A DNA stretch of 64,000 bases from Fulvia fulva (GCF_020509005.1 NC_063020.1:2976001-3040000), one strand, 5' to 3'; shown: positions 1-12,073, counted from the first letter of the stretch. Made by a program: numbers and translations. The notes: generated from the letters alone by a model not told the origin.

Positions 1-2735
1 GGGCGCTTTGTACTTGTTGTGAAGCTTGTTATGGAGTGGTATTGTGCTCGCAATGTATCGCGCACTTTGTAGACTTGTGTGCGCTTTGTTGTTGAGGTAT
101 TGATTTTGGTGAAGATCGGAGAAAGATCAGTGGGGAATTTGCAAACGACGCATGCACAGAAATACTTCTGCTCTGTCCTCAGATGGCGTGGACAGAACTA
201 AGCTTCGATCACGAGTTGATCGAGAGGCACGTGTGTTGCGAGAAAAATTCTCGAGCTCTTGTGGTCAGACTTCAGGATTTCTCGATCACTTTAACCTTTG
301 GACACAATCGCGAGTTGCCTCGCCTCCGAAGCGTGTCAGGTCGTCCGCGGTGATGGGCCGTGGGAGAGCTGGTCGATGTTTGCGTAGCTGCTGGAGATGC
401 TCGCGTAGGTGATATGGACATTATGCGCGGCCACTGCGAAGGACATCCAGACCACACGAAAGTTCGCAGCTTCCACTGGTCGACTTTCGCTCTTTCAATG
501 TGCTTGTGTTTCCGTGATATCGAGTCGGAAGTGAAGTTGATCCTTCCTTCAAGTTCATGTCGCGTCCTTTCCAGATATTGAGAAATGCGATCGCCTTAGT
601 GCAGAAGGCGGGCAAGAGTACCTCATGGCTGCAAGATCGTTCTAAGGAGTCGTAGGTCGATCTGAGTGCAGAACGACGTTGCTATGGTGGTAGTTGAATC
701 GATAGAAAGAGCGTCTGTCAGTCGCATCCTGTGTCATCTCGCGTGCGCTATGTGATGCGGTTGAGTTGGTCCAGCATTACTCATCACAAGCGCAGCATCT
801 CTTGGTCTAGATTGTCTTTTGATTATTTCAGCGCAGTGATAAGTATATGGACTAGTAGTGCAGCGACCGCAACAATGCCGTCAGTTGATTCGAGTCTTGT
901 GGCGATACCGGTATTGACAGAGTCGACAGATCATCTCCACCAAGCACTCCTCGCCGTGCTCGCGCCGGCTCGGAGCTTGATGTAGTTTTATACGAACGGA
1001 TAGCTCGACAGGATCCTCGCCATTGGGCTATACACTTGGTGTCGCCGTCCCGGCGTGGGACGATCCATAAGGTTGACTTAGGTAACTGCTGTGTTGTCGA
1101 GACTGTGCGCTGAACATGTCAATTCTTATATTTACGACGACCACGGTGGCCGCGGCTACTACGTGGCACCAGTGCGCTGGGGCGTTCTGCCTCAGACGGC
1201 GCGTTTCTTCTCGCTTGCTGTCTTCGTTGGTCGTTCCCGGGTCGCTGTGCGACACGTTCGGCGTGCCATCCAACAATGGTATGCTCGAACGCAGCTCTTG
1301 GTCAGTGTAGCAATGTCAAGTCTGCTAATTCTGTCTGCCTAGGCGAGTCAACAATTCCCACGAAACGTGGAATTGTCAGGCCTGGGTCGTTGAGGTCGTT
1401 TTAATGTTGTGGCGTCGCGGCTTTCTGCGCTTGCGTTGGCGCAGCGTTCGTCACTTGCAGCGACTACGCCAGCACCAGCAGTGGTTGTGAGTCTCTTTTC
1501 TCTCTGTCCCTTGTGGATGACCAACAGTGCGTCGCCTTGTTCTACCTCGCGGTAGCATTTGCTGTCCGGGTTGGAATTCCGAGGATGCTGGCTTTGGCGA
1601 GCGATCTTGGAATCCAACGTTCGGTAGCACCGGCCCTGTCGTTCTGCAATGGGATGAGTCCGAATCGATCTCTGTACACTGCTCTCCAAGCTGTGAAACA
1701 GCGCCAAGAGAACAAGGTGCTAGCAGGAAGGCTCCTCGTTCGCGGCAGGCGAGCTCGAGAGCGGGAAAGATGGCTTGAACGTGGACACTGTGAAGCACAA
1801 ACTACCTGTATTGACGATGAGCCATCCGAGATCAGAAATTGGAAGCCGTTTCACCTGGCATGAGGCATTGTATAACTCGTGGCCATCGCCTTCCCACCAC
1901 AAAATGCGATCCCAATACCATCATCCGACTGAACACACGCAGGATTACTCGTCGGTTCCATCTGCGCCAGACCGTGGTATCAAAATCGAGGGTACGCTTC
2001 GATCTGCCTTGGCGACCATCGCACGAGGGCATGGCAAGCTGCAGTGAGACCATGATCTTCCAGGCTTCGTGCTGAGCGATTGTTCGCCTGGGTTCAGCGT
2101 GTCGTTAGAACAAACGTAGCGTGCGACTCGACAGAGCCTTTTGGAGTCGGGGTCGATCGCGTCCTGGTCAAAGCAACATGAAGCGAAGCCAAGAGTCACA
2201 GACAAGTTGATCAGCGAACAGCAAGCCGGGTAGACTCGTATCAGCGTTGCGTCGAGCAGAGAGGTGTGCTTCGATTGAGCGGCTGCACTCTGTGCTTGAC
2301 GATGCTTGGTGAATAGCACGGTTGGTGTCGAGAACTTGGTCGCCGTGTGGCTCACGTGGCCCGTGGGACATGGGCTCCTCCGCGGAATCCCTGCTTGTGA
2401 GATTGGCAGGCAACAACATGGAGTCCCCAGAAGGACAACTTTCTGCCATGAACATCACCAACCGATTTCTTGCGCGGGTGGAGCACTGTACGAGCTCGCC
2501 GAATGACCATTGACGCGCAACAAAGGACCGACGTAACACGAAACTCCTGCACGGCAGCTCCTGCCAAGCTGACGACGACCGCAACCTCATCGCCAGGCTC
2601 CCCCGAACTTTCCGGACAGCTGCGTTACTGGTTACTGCCACGCGCAACGTGCTTCGACCTGCGTGTGGACCTCCATAGAGCGCATCACGATCTCAGGAGC
2701 CTGGACGAGGATACCGCGCGCGAGACAGCATCAAC
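1..2735. other. Gene-poor stretch upstream of the TM9SF gene
   Basis: I find no ORF here with a recognisable domain, a convincing start and fungal splice signals. Open frames on both strands stay below about 160 codons, overlap one another in opposite directions and translate to low-complexity Ser/Arg-rich text. Base composition is not AT-rich, so this is not an obvious RIP-degraded repeat island. The last few hundred bases probably hold the promoter and 5' leader of the gene starting at 2736. Confidence 0.5.
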
Positions 2736-4719
2736 ATGCGGCTGCAACAGCTGCCTGCGTCATTGGTGTTAGCATTGCTAACATCAATGTCCCAGGCTTT
2801 CTACCTCCCTGGCATAACTCCGACTACCTACAAACCTAACGACCTCGTTCCGCTCACCGTCAATCACCTCACGCCCTCACAGTCGCAACGCGACACACAA
2901 GTGAGATCCGCTTTCTCTTTCGACTACTACCACAGCAACTTCCATTTCTGCAAACCTGAGGGAGACATTCAGCATGCCTCCGAATCGCTCGGAAGCATCC
3001 TCTTTGGAGACAGGATACAGAGCTCGCCGTTTCAGCTTCAGATGGCCAAGAATGAGACGTGCAAGGCCGTATGCAACGAGGTCGAGTTTGAACCTAGAGA
3101 TGCCAAATTTGTCAACAGGAGGATATGGCAGAACTACATTGTCAACTGGCTAGTCGATGGCTTGCCCGCAGCACAGGCGTATCTGGATCCTACGAGTGGT
3201 ACAGAGTATTACCAGCCCGGTTTCTTGCTCGGAAAGGTCGAGAATGAGCTGCCTCAGCTGCACAACCATTACGATATCTACGTCGATTACCACGAAGTTC
3301 GCAAGAGCCAGTACCGCGTGGTGGGCATCTTGGTCGAGCCAAGATCGCGCGCGAACTCAAAGAGAACTGGAATAGGCAAAGACATGACAGCAGAGTGTGG
3401 AGACGATGGACCAGTGCTGACACTGTCGGAGAAAGATCGAACAAAGGTTACATGGACATACAGCGTCTACTGGAGGCCGTCGGCAACTTCATTCGCAACC
3501 AGATGGGACAAATACTTGCACGTCTTCGATCCGAAGATTCATTGGTTCTCCTTGATCAACAGCGCCGTGATCGTCATGTTCCTCATTGGCATGGTCAGCA
3601 CTGTCTTGATGAGGACTCTTAGGAAGGACATCGCACGATACAACCGCTTGGATCAAATCAACATGGATGATTTGAACGGCAACAGTGTCGAAGATGGCAT
3701 CCAGGAGGACAGTGGCTGGAAGCTGGTACATGGAGATGTTTTCCGACCACCAAAGCACTCCCTGGCTTTGGCTGTGCTCGTGGGCAACGGTGCGCAGCTA
3801 TTCATCATGGCTGGTTTCACCATCGCGTTTGCAGTGGTTGGATTCCTATCACCAAGCAATCGCGGTAGTCTCGCGACAGTGATGATTCTGCTCTACACTG
3901 TTTTTGGCTGCGTAGGTGGATACGCCAGCTCACGCGTCTACAAGTCGTTCGGTGGCACAAAGTGGAAGCAGCTGTTCGTGTTCACACCATCTGCTGTGCC
4001 AGCAATCGTGTTCGCAACATTCTTCCTGCTGAACTTGTTCGTTTGGGCAAGGCAGTCCTCCGGCGCAGTACCTTTCACAACAATGCTGGTCATCCTGGGT
4101 ATCTGGTTCATCATTTCGGTTCCATCGTCGGTAGCAGGATCATGGTTCGGTTTCAGTCAGCCTATGGCAGATCCGCCTGTAAGGACAAACCAGATCCCAC
4201 GCCAGATTCCTCCATCACAAGGCTACCTCCGACTGGTGCCCAGCATGCTCCTGGTTGGCGTGCTGCCTTTCGGCGCAATCTTCGTTGAGTTATACTTCAT
4301 CATGAACTCGCTCTGGAGCAACAGGATCTACTACATGTTTGGTTTCCTCTTCCTCAGCTTCGGTCTGTTGGTGGTCACCTCCGCCGCTGTTACGATCCTG
4401 ATGATATACTTCCTTCTCTGCGCGGAGAACTACCACTGGCAGTGGAGAGCGTTCGCTAGCAGCGGAGCAAGTGCTGGCTACGTCTTCGCATACAGCTTAC
4501 TTTATTGGGCACGTATGTTGAGCTTCAGCAGCCTTACTGGAGGACTGCTTTACATGGGCTACTCAATATTGCTGAGCTTCCTGTGGTTCTTACTAAGCGG
4601 TGAGTCCGATGCCAAAGCCGGGATACGCTCAAATGCTGACATACTTTCTAGGTTCGATCGGTTTCTTCGCTTGTTGGATCTTTGTGAACAGGATCTACGC
4701 CTCCATCAAGATCGATTAG
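2736..4719 (+). CDS. Transmembrane 9 superfamily protein (nonaspanin, EMP70/TMN family)
   Basis: Two exons, 2736-4599 and 4652-4719, with a 52-bp GT-AG intron, give 643 residues, the usual size for the family. The ATG at 2736 begins a signal peptide (residues 1 to about 21, ending SMSQA before FYLPG). A luminal EMP70 domain of about 250 residues follows, then nine predicted membrane segments from about residue 270. Splicing matters: the unspliced frame runs 50 codons too far, whereas the spliced C-terminus ends in SIKID, the KxD/E tail that retains nonaspanins in the Golgi/endosome. Family members act in membrane-protein sorting, metal homeostasis and cell adhesion. The exact yeast orthologue (EMP70, TMN2 or TMN3) is not assigned here. 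Confidence 0.93.
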
Positions 4720-4895
4720 GTCAATGCTCATGTAGCGAACCGTACTCTGCATGCAGCCATACAAAATTGCGTAATGTGACGCAGGAACTTGGACAAAGCA
4801 GGTGGTCGCCTTGTCCGAGCTTCCGCGTCTCTCTTGATCGTAACAATAGCAATATCGCAGCGCAGCGACTGCTTGCGAGGTAGAAGCGTTCGAAG

Positions 4896-5677
4896 ATGCG
4901 CATCGCCTCGGCAAGATCTCCTCTGTCCAAGGTGCTCGAAGCAGTAGGCGCTCGTTACGTTCGCCATGACCTTTGGAGTGCGGCTGCCTCGAGCTCGACT
5001 ACACCAGTCGACGAAGCAATGGTGAGGGCATTGCAGGTTTCAAAGATATCGTGCAATCCGAACTCAAGGCTGGCCATAACGTAGTCGCGCTCCTGCATAG
5101 CTGCTCTGGTTTCGTCGGCACGGCCGCTGTCAAGAATCTGGGAGAGGCTCGAACCCCAGGCGTAATTCACATTATACACCTGCTTTCTTAGCTTCCGCCA
5201 TCCGATGCATCATCTTGCGACTAGCGAACCGTGCCCGAGCTCACCATTTACGATGTTAATGATGCGTTAGAATGTGTTAGGGGCCCTATGACTTTCTACT
5301 CAGATCTGGCCCAGTCAATTGCAGACGAAGCATCCAAGGATCTGCTACCGAAGACGGCGACTACAAGCCATGAAGCTGTTGCACTGGACTAACACAGTAT
5401 CCTGTCGACGTATGTGGTCTGTGAGCTGGATATAGCCGTCCCGCCACAGTTCTCGGAGCTGATGATCTCGCACAATCGGATCCCACACGAGGTGTTGAGG
5501 CTTCGCACTGGGCACAGTCCTTTCTTGAACATGCCAGAGAGGGTTGCAACTATCGTCAAGCGAGCCGCTGGGGAAAGGGTTGACATGGAAGGCATGGTGG
5601 TCGATGGAAGGATATCTTCTGATAGGTTTCCTACCCAGGTCGACGGGAATGACTCCGATAGTCCTGGAAAACTCTAG
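4896..5677 (+). pseudogene. Decayed alpha/beta-hydrolase
   Basis: Pieces of a fungal AB-hydrolase-6 type protein lie in order but in different frames. The piece ending SKVLEAVGARYV is in the frame of 4896. Around 5060-5150 the frame reads AGHNVVALLHSCSGFVGTAA, which matches the nucleophile elbow (Ser kept, glycine pattern altered). From about 5240 the text PMTFYSDLAQ leads to an in-frame TAA at 5390-5392, then STYVVCELDIAV and finally RTGHSPFLNMPE, the usual catalytic-His motif near the C-terminus. No set of canonical introns joins these pieces, so I call it a pseudogene. The family hydrolyses small esters or amides; the former substrate is unknown. Confidence 0.62.
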
Positions 5678-5699
5678 ACTGATCAATCTGACTTCTTGC

Positions 5700-6134
5700 T
5701 GCTGAAGACACCATGTTAGATTGATATGGCACCATCAGATGGATCTCCATGAAGCGACTGTGATTGCCGACCCCTCATGCGCAATGACGTCTACATGAAC
5801 GCATCGATCTTGTAATCTTGTACATCTTGTACGCATCAACAAAACGTAACGATCTTCTCACTTGAATCAGACACATTGAACCGATCCTCACAACTCGACA
5901 AATCCATTCCTGGTAAGTCAATCATCTATCATGTCGACAGTCGCTTTGAGAAGATCAGCTGTATCCTGCTCCAGACGAGCAATCCACTCAGCTTTTTCCA
6001 CCTCACACACTCCCCGATCTCGGGCATTGGCAGCAGCGTGGGAAAACATCACGAGCATTTAGAGACATTCAACTAATTCATGAACGTACAGACGACTTAC
6101 CCCACCCCGAACCATCACAAACACAACCGCAAAG
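5700..6134 (+). promoter_or_regulatory. Upstream region of the bli-3-like gene
   Basis: Three near-tandem copies of ATCTTGTA lie at 5807-5814, 5815-5822 and 5824-5831. A TGACGTC at 5785-5791 resembles a CRE/ATF1 site. A possible 5'-UTR intron runs from a GTAAGT donor at 5913 to an AG at 6090-6091, with a CTAAT branch-like site near 6072. Function is inferred from position only. Confidence 0.35.
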
Positions 6135-6799
6135 ATGTCTTTCTCCAACACCGACACCGGCAGCAAGACCGCCGACCCATACACCGCAAAGAACATCCAA
6201 GAGCCATCGCTGAAGGAGAAGGTCGACGACTTCGTCCAGTTCGTCAACAAGGCCAAATTCTGCATGCTCACAACCAAGACTTCCGACGGTCTCCTCGCAA
6301 GCAGATGCATGGCAGTCGCCGCCAAGGAGGGCAACGGCGTCGACCTCATCTACCACACCAACACCGAGTCAGGCAAGACGGACGACCTCGAGAACAGCCC
6401 CGATGTCAACGTCGCCTTCCTCGACTCTGCCGGCGAGTGGGCGTCAGTCTCTGGCCGTGCCACTATCGAGACCGACCGTGCTAAGGTCCGCGAGTACTAC
6501 TCTCCTGCGCTGAAGGCGTGGTTGGGTGACCTTGGTGATGGCAAGCATGACGGTGGACCAGAGGACCCTCGTGTTGGGTTGATCAAGGTGCAGGCTAAGA
6601 CGATTCAGTATGCTGTCAGCCGCAAGAATATTGTGACGAGCACTATTGAGGTGGCGAAGGGGGTGATTACGGGCGAGTCGCCACAGGTGAACAAGTTGAG
6701 GCATCTGAGCGAGGAGGAGATCCAGCAGTGTAGGTCTTTACATGCGGTGAAGAGTCGTTTGTGATTACTGACAGGCTTGTAGGGCGATCTTCGGCATAG
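6135..6799 (+). CDS. bli-3: BLI-3-like protein, pyridoxamine-5'-phosphate-oxidase-like split barrel
   Basis: Exons 6135-6729 and 6783-6799 (53-bp intron) encode 203 residues. Splicing changes the tail from an unrelated run-on to EEEIQQWRSSA, the expected end of this family. The start MSFSNTDTGSKTADPY, the segment KAKFCMLTTK and the stretch YHTNTESGKTDDLE match the Neurospora blue-light-inducible BLI-3 / general-stress-protein-26 group, small cytosolic proteins with an FMN-binding split-barrel fold. Their enzymatic reaction is not known. The intact frame and clean splice sites suggest a functional gene. Light or stress regulation is known for the Neurospora homologue and is only inferred here. 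Confidence 0.9.
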
Positions 6800-7154
6800 A
6801 TGCTTGTATAAACAGAAATACGATGGGTCAACGGTACTGAGGATCCAGCATGAGATTATGTGACAAGACTTCGAGCTTCTTGATTGTAGAGGTAGATTTC
6901 GACAGATGAGCTCGAATTATGAGCACTTTCCATGGCACTTTGACAACTTTCACGCTATGTGCATCGACCTTCTCTGTGTTGAGAGGCCCGTCGAAATTTG
7001 CATAGAAGGAGAGATAGAAGGAATATCGCGAACACTATTGATTATACTATACACCCATGCCAATAGCCGTACAGATTATGATACAAAGCCTCACTAGAGC
7101 CAGAACAAGGACTTACCTCCAATCGCGGCCGATTAGACCAGAGAGAGACACCCT
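6800..7154. other. Intergenic, 3' ends of convergent genes
   Basis: Short stretch between the bli-3-like gene and the minus-strand 2EXR gene. I see nothing beyond probable 3' untranslated sequence. Confidence 0.5.
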
Positions 7155-7924
7155 CTACCAATCATCATCATCTTCCTCGTCAGGGCATTGACAGCTGGGC
7201 TCATCGACCCAACACTTCCAACAAACGCACTCGTGATCTCTCCCGTCCTGCCCACACTGCCTACACCGCCTATAATGCGGATTAAGCTCAAGGAACCTCT
7301 GTCGCGGATTCTCCGAGAACTCAATCTCCCCGTTCTCCCCAGCAACACTCGCAAGCGATCGTTGAAGATACACAGGCCCCCACGGATGCACACGCGGAAA
7401 GTCTCTCCGAAGGTGACCAAGGTCATCAGCCGCATCAGAGGAACCGCGCCGCGCTTGGACCCTGCGGCTAGCGCTAGGGTCGGAGGGTGAGAACGGGGAC
7501 CAGATCCAAGTGTTTGCAGTGTCGAGCCAAATTTCTGTGACGAGGGGCCGTTGGGTGGGGGTACAGGTGCGGTACCAGTCGAGGGCGTCGACACCTCCCG
7601 GGAAGAAGAAGTAGCGATAGTGGCGGTAGAGAAGGGTAGCTTCTGCGCGGATTTGTTTGCACGTGGCGAGGAGGGCCGAGCCTGGGTCCTCGACGGCGTA
7701 TTCGTTGCTGTGATGCGCGTGCCGGCGAACATGTAGATTGTGTTGCGAATTTCTGCCGGCATGCCGAGGAGGGAGAGGCGGGGGTGGATGGTCCCGCCGG
7801 GGGAGTTGGTTGGGGTGCTGTTGTCCATGTTAGCAAGAGGGGGTTGGGTGGTTCTCTTACCTGAAGAGGACGTGGTGGTAGTGATCTCTTGGTTAGCTGT
7901 TGTGTTGTTACTACTGCTGACCAT
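7155..7924 (-). pseudogene. 2EXR-domain gene with a frameshift and Cys-rich tail
   Basis: The frame from ATG 7922-7924 reads into LSLLGMPAEIRNTIYMFAG, the start of the fungal 2EXR domain. The domain then continues in another frame as NEYAVEDPGSALLATCKQIR and TLLYRHYRYFFF, staying open to the stop at 7155. The change is a one-base slip between about 7690 and 7730, and no intron of credible length can bridge it. The C-terminal tail contains CRQCGQDGRDHECVCWKCW followed by more Cys, resembling a zinc ribbon, then an acidic end. A possible 43-bp GTAAGA...CAG intron in the N-terminal part does not repair the frame. The function of 2EXR proteins is unknown. Confidence 0.6.
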
Positions 7925-8541
7925 TGGTGTCGGATGAGAAGCTTGAAGTGGGAATGGGAAGGGAAGGCTCTTATACCCGAGGAAGGAACAATAACGGATA
8001 AAGCACCTTGTTTGGAAAGATGAATGGCTTTAATGGGTAGTGGCCGAAGTCTTTGTCGACAGTCAACAATGCCTTGGAGGAGCAGGTGTGAGGCCAGCGG
8101 CTGGATACCTCCATAGTGGATGTACAGACTGGTCCAGGAGGTCGAGCTCGTCACTGTTGATTTCGAGGGTTCGTGTTATGGTTAGATATCAGTGTATAAT
8201 GTGATCATTCGAGCTTTGAGCACCCACCTCTTCGCCCAATCTCTCCTCTAAGTAACGACATCCAACATAGACCACATCAACAGCCGAGAGTCATATGTAC
8301 AAAAGGCCAGGTTTGTTGCTGCTGGGTGGACTGGGTATCAGAGCACTCTTTGAAGGCCGTCGGTTCCCACCTCAGACACCCAGACTTTGCATTCAAGACC
8401 CCGTCACATGGACTTTGGGAAATGATATTTGCCACTTTCGGCTCTTGCTTTGGCAGTGCGTATGGCGTCTGTCCCATACTCGTTGCGTTAGTACTTGGCT
8501 GTTGAGCATAACGTAGACTTCACCTCCATCCCTTCTCTGTG
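7925..8541. other. Intergenic region between divergent genes
   Basis: Holds the upstream regions of the minus-strand 2EXR gene and the plus-strand small gene at 8542. Short ORFs here have no recognisable content. An additional 5' exon of the 8542 gene could lie here but I cannot define it. Confidence 0.4.
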
Positions 8542-9089
8542 ATGATTCTGGAGCTCGCTTTGACTGACAACTTTTCGGAGCTGATCGGAACCAGGCTGTC
8601 TTTGCTGTGAGTGCACGTCTTTGATCCCGCAAGGAGAGCTCAAGCTAATGAGCATATTCCAGAACCACGATCCGAAGTCGAAGTAACGCCCTTGTACGCG
8701 AGCTATTCGGCTACCAGTTCATCTCCAACGTTCCAGGCCTGGAACGTTTCAAGAGTCTACCGCATCACATCCTCAACATTGAGCCTGTGCTATATGCCTT
8801 TTATACCAGGGTGTTAGGCCTGGAAGACAGCCCGAAGTTGCGAGCGAAATTGGAGCTTTCCTGGGAAGAGCTGGGTAAACATGTCGAAGAAACTTTCGTG
8901 GCCGAAAGCGCTTCGACATTGATGTTGGAAACAGCCAAGATCTACGAACGCGCCTCGACATTTGTGTCGTTCGCATCTCACGATGTCGACCTCGCTAGAT
9001 GGGAGTTGTCTGCCAATGTTAGCCTCGACAGCAGCCGAGAAATGGTTGAGGTCGATCTCTACAACTCGGCAAGTGCTCGAGTGTGGTAA
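8542..9089 (+). CDS. Small hypothetical protein, two exons
   Basis: Exons 8542-8606 and 8663-9089 with a 56-bp intron (GTGAGT donor, GCTAATG branch, CCAG acceptor) give 163 residues. An in-frame stop lies shortly upstream of the ATG. The product is mostly helical and polar, for example LGLEDSPKLRAKLELSWEEL and ETAKIYERASTFVSF; I do not recognise a family. The clean intron and a continuous frame across the junction are the main support. The true start could lie in an unseen upstream exon. Confidence 0.45.
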
Positions 9090-9487
9090 CACGCTGCTGA
9101 TGCAACACAATCGCATGTGAAGAGCTCCCATGTTCTTGGCGGCATGTCGATGTTGATGTCAAGCTCACGTGTGTGAAGACGGGAATGAAGGTGAAAGAAA
9201 GCACGAGGGCAAGCGCGGCTGTGTGATTCGGCGGAGAGCAAGGATGGCGCTGTAAGCTTTGTGTTAGCGTCGTTTCCGTGGATGCCCTGGGGCCTGAAGC
9301 GAGCTCGAGCTCGAGCTCGCGAAAGTTGGTAGAGAGAGTGGAGTTGTACCAACCACATACAACGGGACATTGCCTGTGGTCCGCCGACCGGCTGTATAGG
9401 CTGTATTGTGTTGTTCTCACCCAAGTGTCGCCAGGCATTGACTTGTCTTGACTTCACCCCATCCACTGAGCGCGATAGACAGCCAAC
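9090..9487. other. Probable VTC4 promoter and 5' leader
   Basis: No coding content seen. A GAGCTC/CTCGAG-rich run at about 9300-9320 is simple sequence. Most of the stretch is likely promoter of the gene beginning at 9488. Confidence 0.4.
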
Positions 9488-12073
9488 ATGAGGTACGTCC
9501 ACACGCCATCCAATGCTTGCGGCGGGGCAAGCTGCAGCATGAGATTCCTTCTACGTAGACTAATTGAGCTAAAATTCGCGATTGCACAGGTTCGGACAAC
9601 AGCTACGGAGCTCCCTGATCAAGGACTGGTACTACTACTACATTGCCTACGACGACCTCAAGAAGAGCCTGCGCACCGACTTCGAGCACACGCCGGCCAT
9701 CGCCCAGTCGCACAAGAAGAAGCAGCCATGGAGCGAGGAGGACGAGCAGCGTTTCGTGAACAAGCTCGAGCAGGAGCTGGACAAGGTCTTTACCTTCCAG
9801 AAGGTCAAGAGCCAGGAGATCATCCGCCGCATCAAGGCCAGCGAGAAGGAGGTCAATGACGTCATTGCACGATCGGAAGCTGCCCAGGTCGGCGGCAACG
9901 ACCAGGCCAAGGCAGATGCGCCGACAGAGGAGGAGTTCTTGCTGCTAGAGGAAGACTTGAGCGATATCATCGCCGACGTACACGACCTCGCCAAGTTCAC
10001 CCAGCTGAACTACACTGGCTTCCAGAAGATCATCAAGAAACACGACAAGGCCACCAAGTGGCATCTCAAGCCAGTCTTCGCCGCCAGACTCAACGCGCGA
10101 CCCTTCTTCCGAGACGACTACGACGAGACAGTGGTGAACCTCTCGAAGCTCTACGACCAAGTCCGGACGAGAGGCAGCCCAGTCAAGGGAGACTCAGGCG
10201 CCGGTGGAAAGCAGCAGAACTTCGTGCGACAGACGACCAAGTACTGGGTGCATCCGGACAACATCACCGAGCTGAAGCTTATCATCCTTAAGCATCTTCC
10301 CGTCCTGGTCTTCAACCCAAGCAAGGAATTCGAGAAGAAGGACTCTGCCATTTCATCCATCTACTACGACAACCCGGACACATGGGAGCTGTACGAGGGT
10401 CGTCTGAAGAAGACGGAAGGAGCTGAGGCGATCCGTATGCGGTGGTATGGTGGCATGGACGTCGACACAATCTTCGTCGAGCGCAAAACACACCGAGAGG
10501 ACTGGACGGGCGAGAAGTCGGTCAAGGCACGATTCTCCACAAAAGAGAAGAACGTGAATGCATACCTCAAGGGTGACATGACAACCGAGCAAATCTTCGA
10601 GAAGGCACGCAGAGAGGGCAAGAAGAGCGAGCAGGAGCTCAATGACCTGGAGCAGCTGGCCAAGGAGATCCAGTTCCGTGTCATCGATCGCAAGCTGGTG
10701 CCCGTATGTCGTTCCTTCTACAACCGAACGGCCTTCCAGCTGCCGGGTGATGCGCGTGTGCGTGTCTCACTTGATACTGAGCTTTCCATGGTGCGCGAGG
10801 ACAATCTGGATGGCCGACAGAGAGCTGGTAAGAACTGGCGCCGTATGGACACCGGCATCGACTATCCATTTTCTCAGCTTCCGCCAGAGGACATCGAACG
10901 CTTCCCATATGGTGTCCTAGAGGTGAAACTGCAGACTGCTGCTGGTCAGGAACCTCCCGAGTGGATTCGTGAGCTTACCGCCTCGCATCTCGTTGAGGCC
11001 ATACCCAAGTTCTCGAAGTTCATCCACGGCTGCGCAACGCTCTTCCCCAGTCGCATCGACCTTCTGCCCTTTTGGTTCCCACAAATGGATGTCGATATTC
11101 GGAAGCCTGTCAGCCACAAGTTTGGCATTCAGCGACCTGGACACAGCACAGACGCGAGCACGAGTACTGCCATGGACGACGATACCGAAGACGAACTCGA
11201 TCATGATGACGAAGAAGATGATGACAGAACGATTGGTAATGGTAATCAGGACGATGAGAATGTGCGAAGGCTTCGCGCAGCTCGAGATGCATTGGAACAA
11301 CACGAAGAAGATCGCAACATGCACCACGCGAACGGAAACGTGATGGACGAGGAAGAGCGCATGTCACATAAGCCACTCATCTCCGCCGAGGACGACTATC
11401 CACTCTACGACTCTGATGATGAAGAAGAGGCTGTTGATCAGGCCAAGAAGAGAGGCGCTTGGGCGTATAGGTGGCAACTGGTCAAGCGTTACGCTGACAT
11501 TGCTGGTGACAAGCTGCTTTTTGCCCTGTCTCACGCCACACCATTCCCCAAACCGACCGAGATTCCGAGCCGCGAAAGCACCCTGGGTATACCGCGTGGT
11601 GCTGGTGTATACGAGAAGCGCTTCAAGGCACCAAAGGGCAAGAAGATCCACGTCCCCGTGCGAGTTGAGCCGAAGGTCAGTTTCGCAGCGGAAAGGACAT
11701 TCTTGGCTTGGGTAAGTCTTTACATCTACTGATCATTGATCGCAACACTAACACGAATACCTAGCTCGAATTCTCCATCATCCTCGGGTCCATCGCAGCA
11801 ACGCTCCTCAACTTCGGCGATAACGTCTCCATGGGCGCCGCCATTGCTTTCACCATCGTTTCCATCATGGCGCTCTTCTACAGCATGGCCATCTTCCTTT
11901 GGCGAGTGGATAGGATCCACCAACGGAAGGCTGTGAGCTATCATGACAAGTGGGGGCCTACGTTCTTGTGCATTGGTCTGGTCGCTTGTGTTGCTGTTGC
12001 TGTTGGATTCCGGTTCGCTAAGGGCGGTGAGGGGGATCTGAGGGGGAGGCATCCTGGTGGTAAGCACCCTTGA
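9488..12073 (+). CDS. VTC4: Vacuolar transporter chaperone 4, polyphosphate polymerase
   Basis: Three exons: 9488-9492 (only ATGAG), 9590-11711 and 11765-12073, giving 811 residues. The first exon must be spliced to produce [15 protein letters not shown], the conserved start of the SPX domain (about residues 1-170), which senses inositol pyrophosphates. The VTC catalytic tunnel domain follows (about 200-500), with the basic [10 protein letters not shown] strand and [11 protein letters not shown]. An acidic low-complexity linker precedes a C-terminal DUF202 membrane domain with three helices, the first beginning [19 protein letters not shown]4 is the catalytic subunit of the vacuolar VTC complex, which makes polyphosphate from ATP and moves it into the vacuole. 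Phosphate-dependent control through SPX is known for the family. Confidence 0.95.

Noticed and set aside
1348..2647. Overlapping ORFs of 115-159 codons on both strands
   Set aside because: Low-complexity translations without motifs, introns or consistent frame; not supportable as genes.
5138..5165. GGCTCGAACCCCAGG resembling a tRNA T-arm
   Set aside because: No matching acceptor, D or anticodon arms around it, and the bases belong to the hydrolase relic.
7802..7860. Canonical-looking 43-bp intron in the 2EXR gene (GTAAGA...CAACAG)
   Set aside because: Removing it puts the LSLLGMPAEIRN signature out of frame and does not repair the downstream slip.
7474..8154. 226-codon minus-strand ORF
   Set aside because: Pro/Ser/Arg-rich shadow frame over the 2EXR gene, which reads meaningful sequence in the two other frames.
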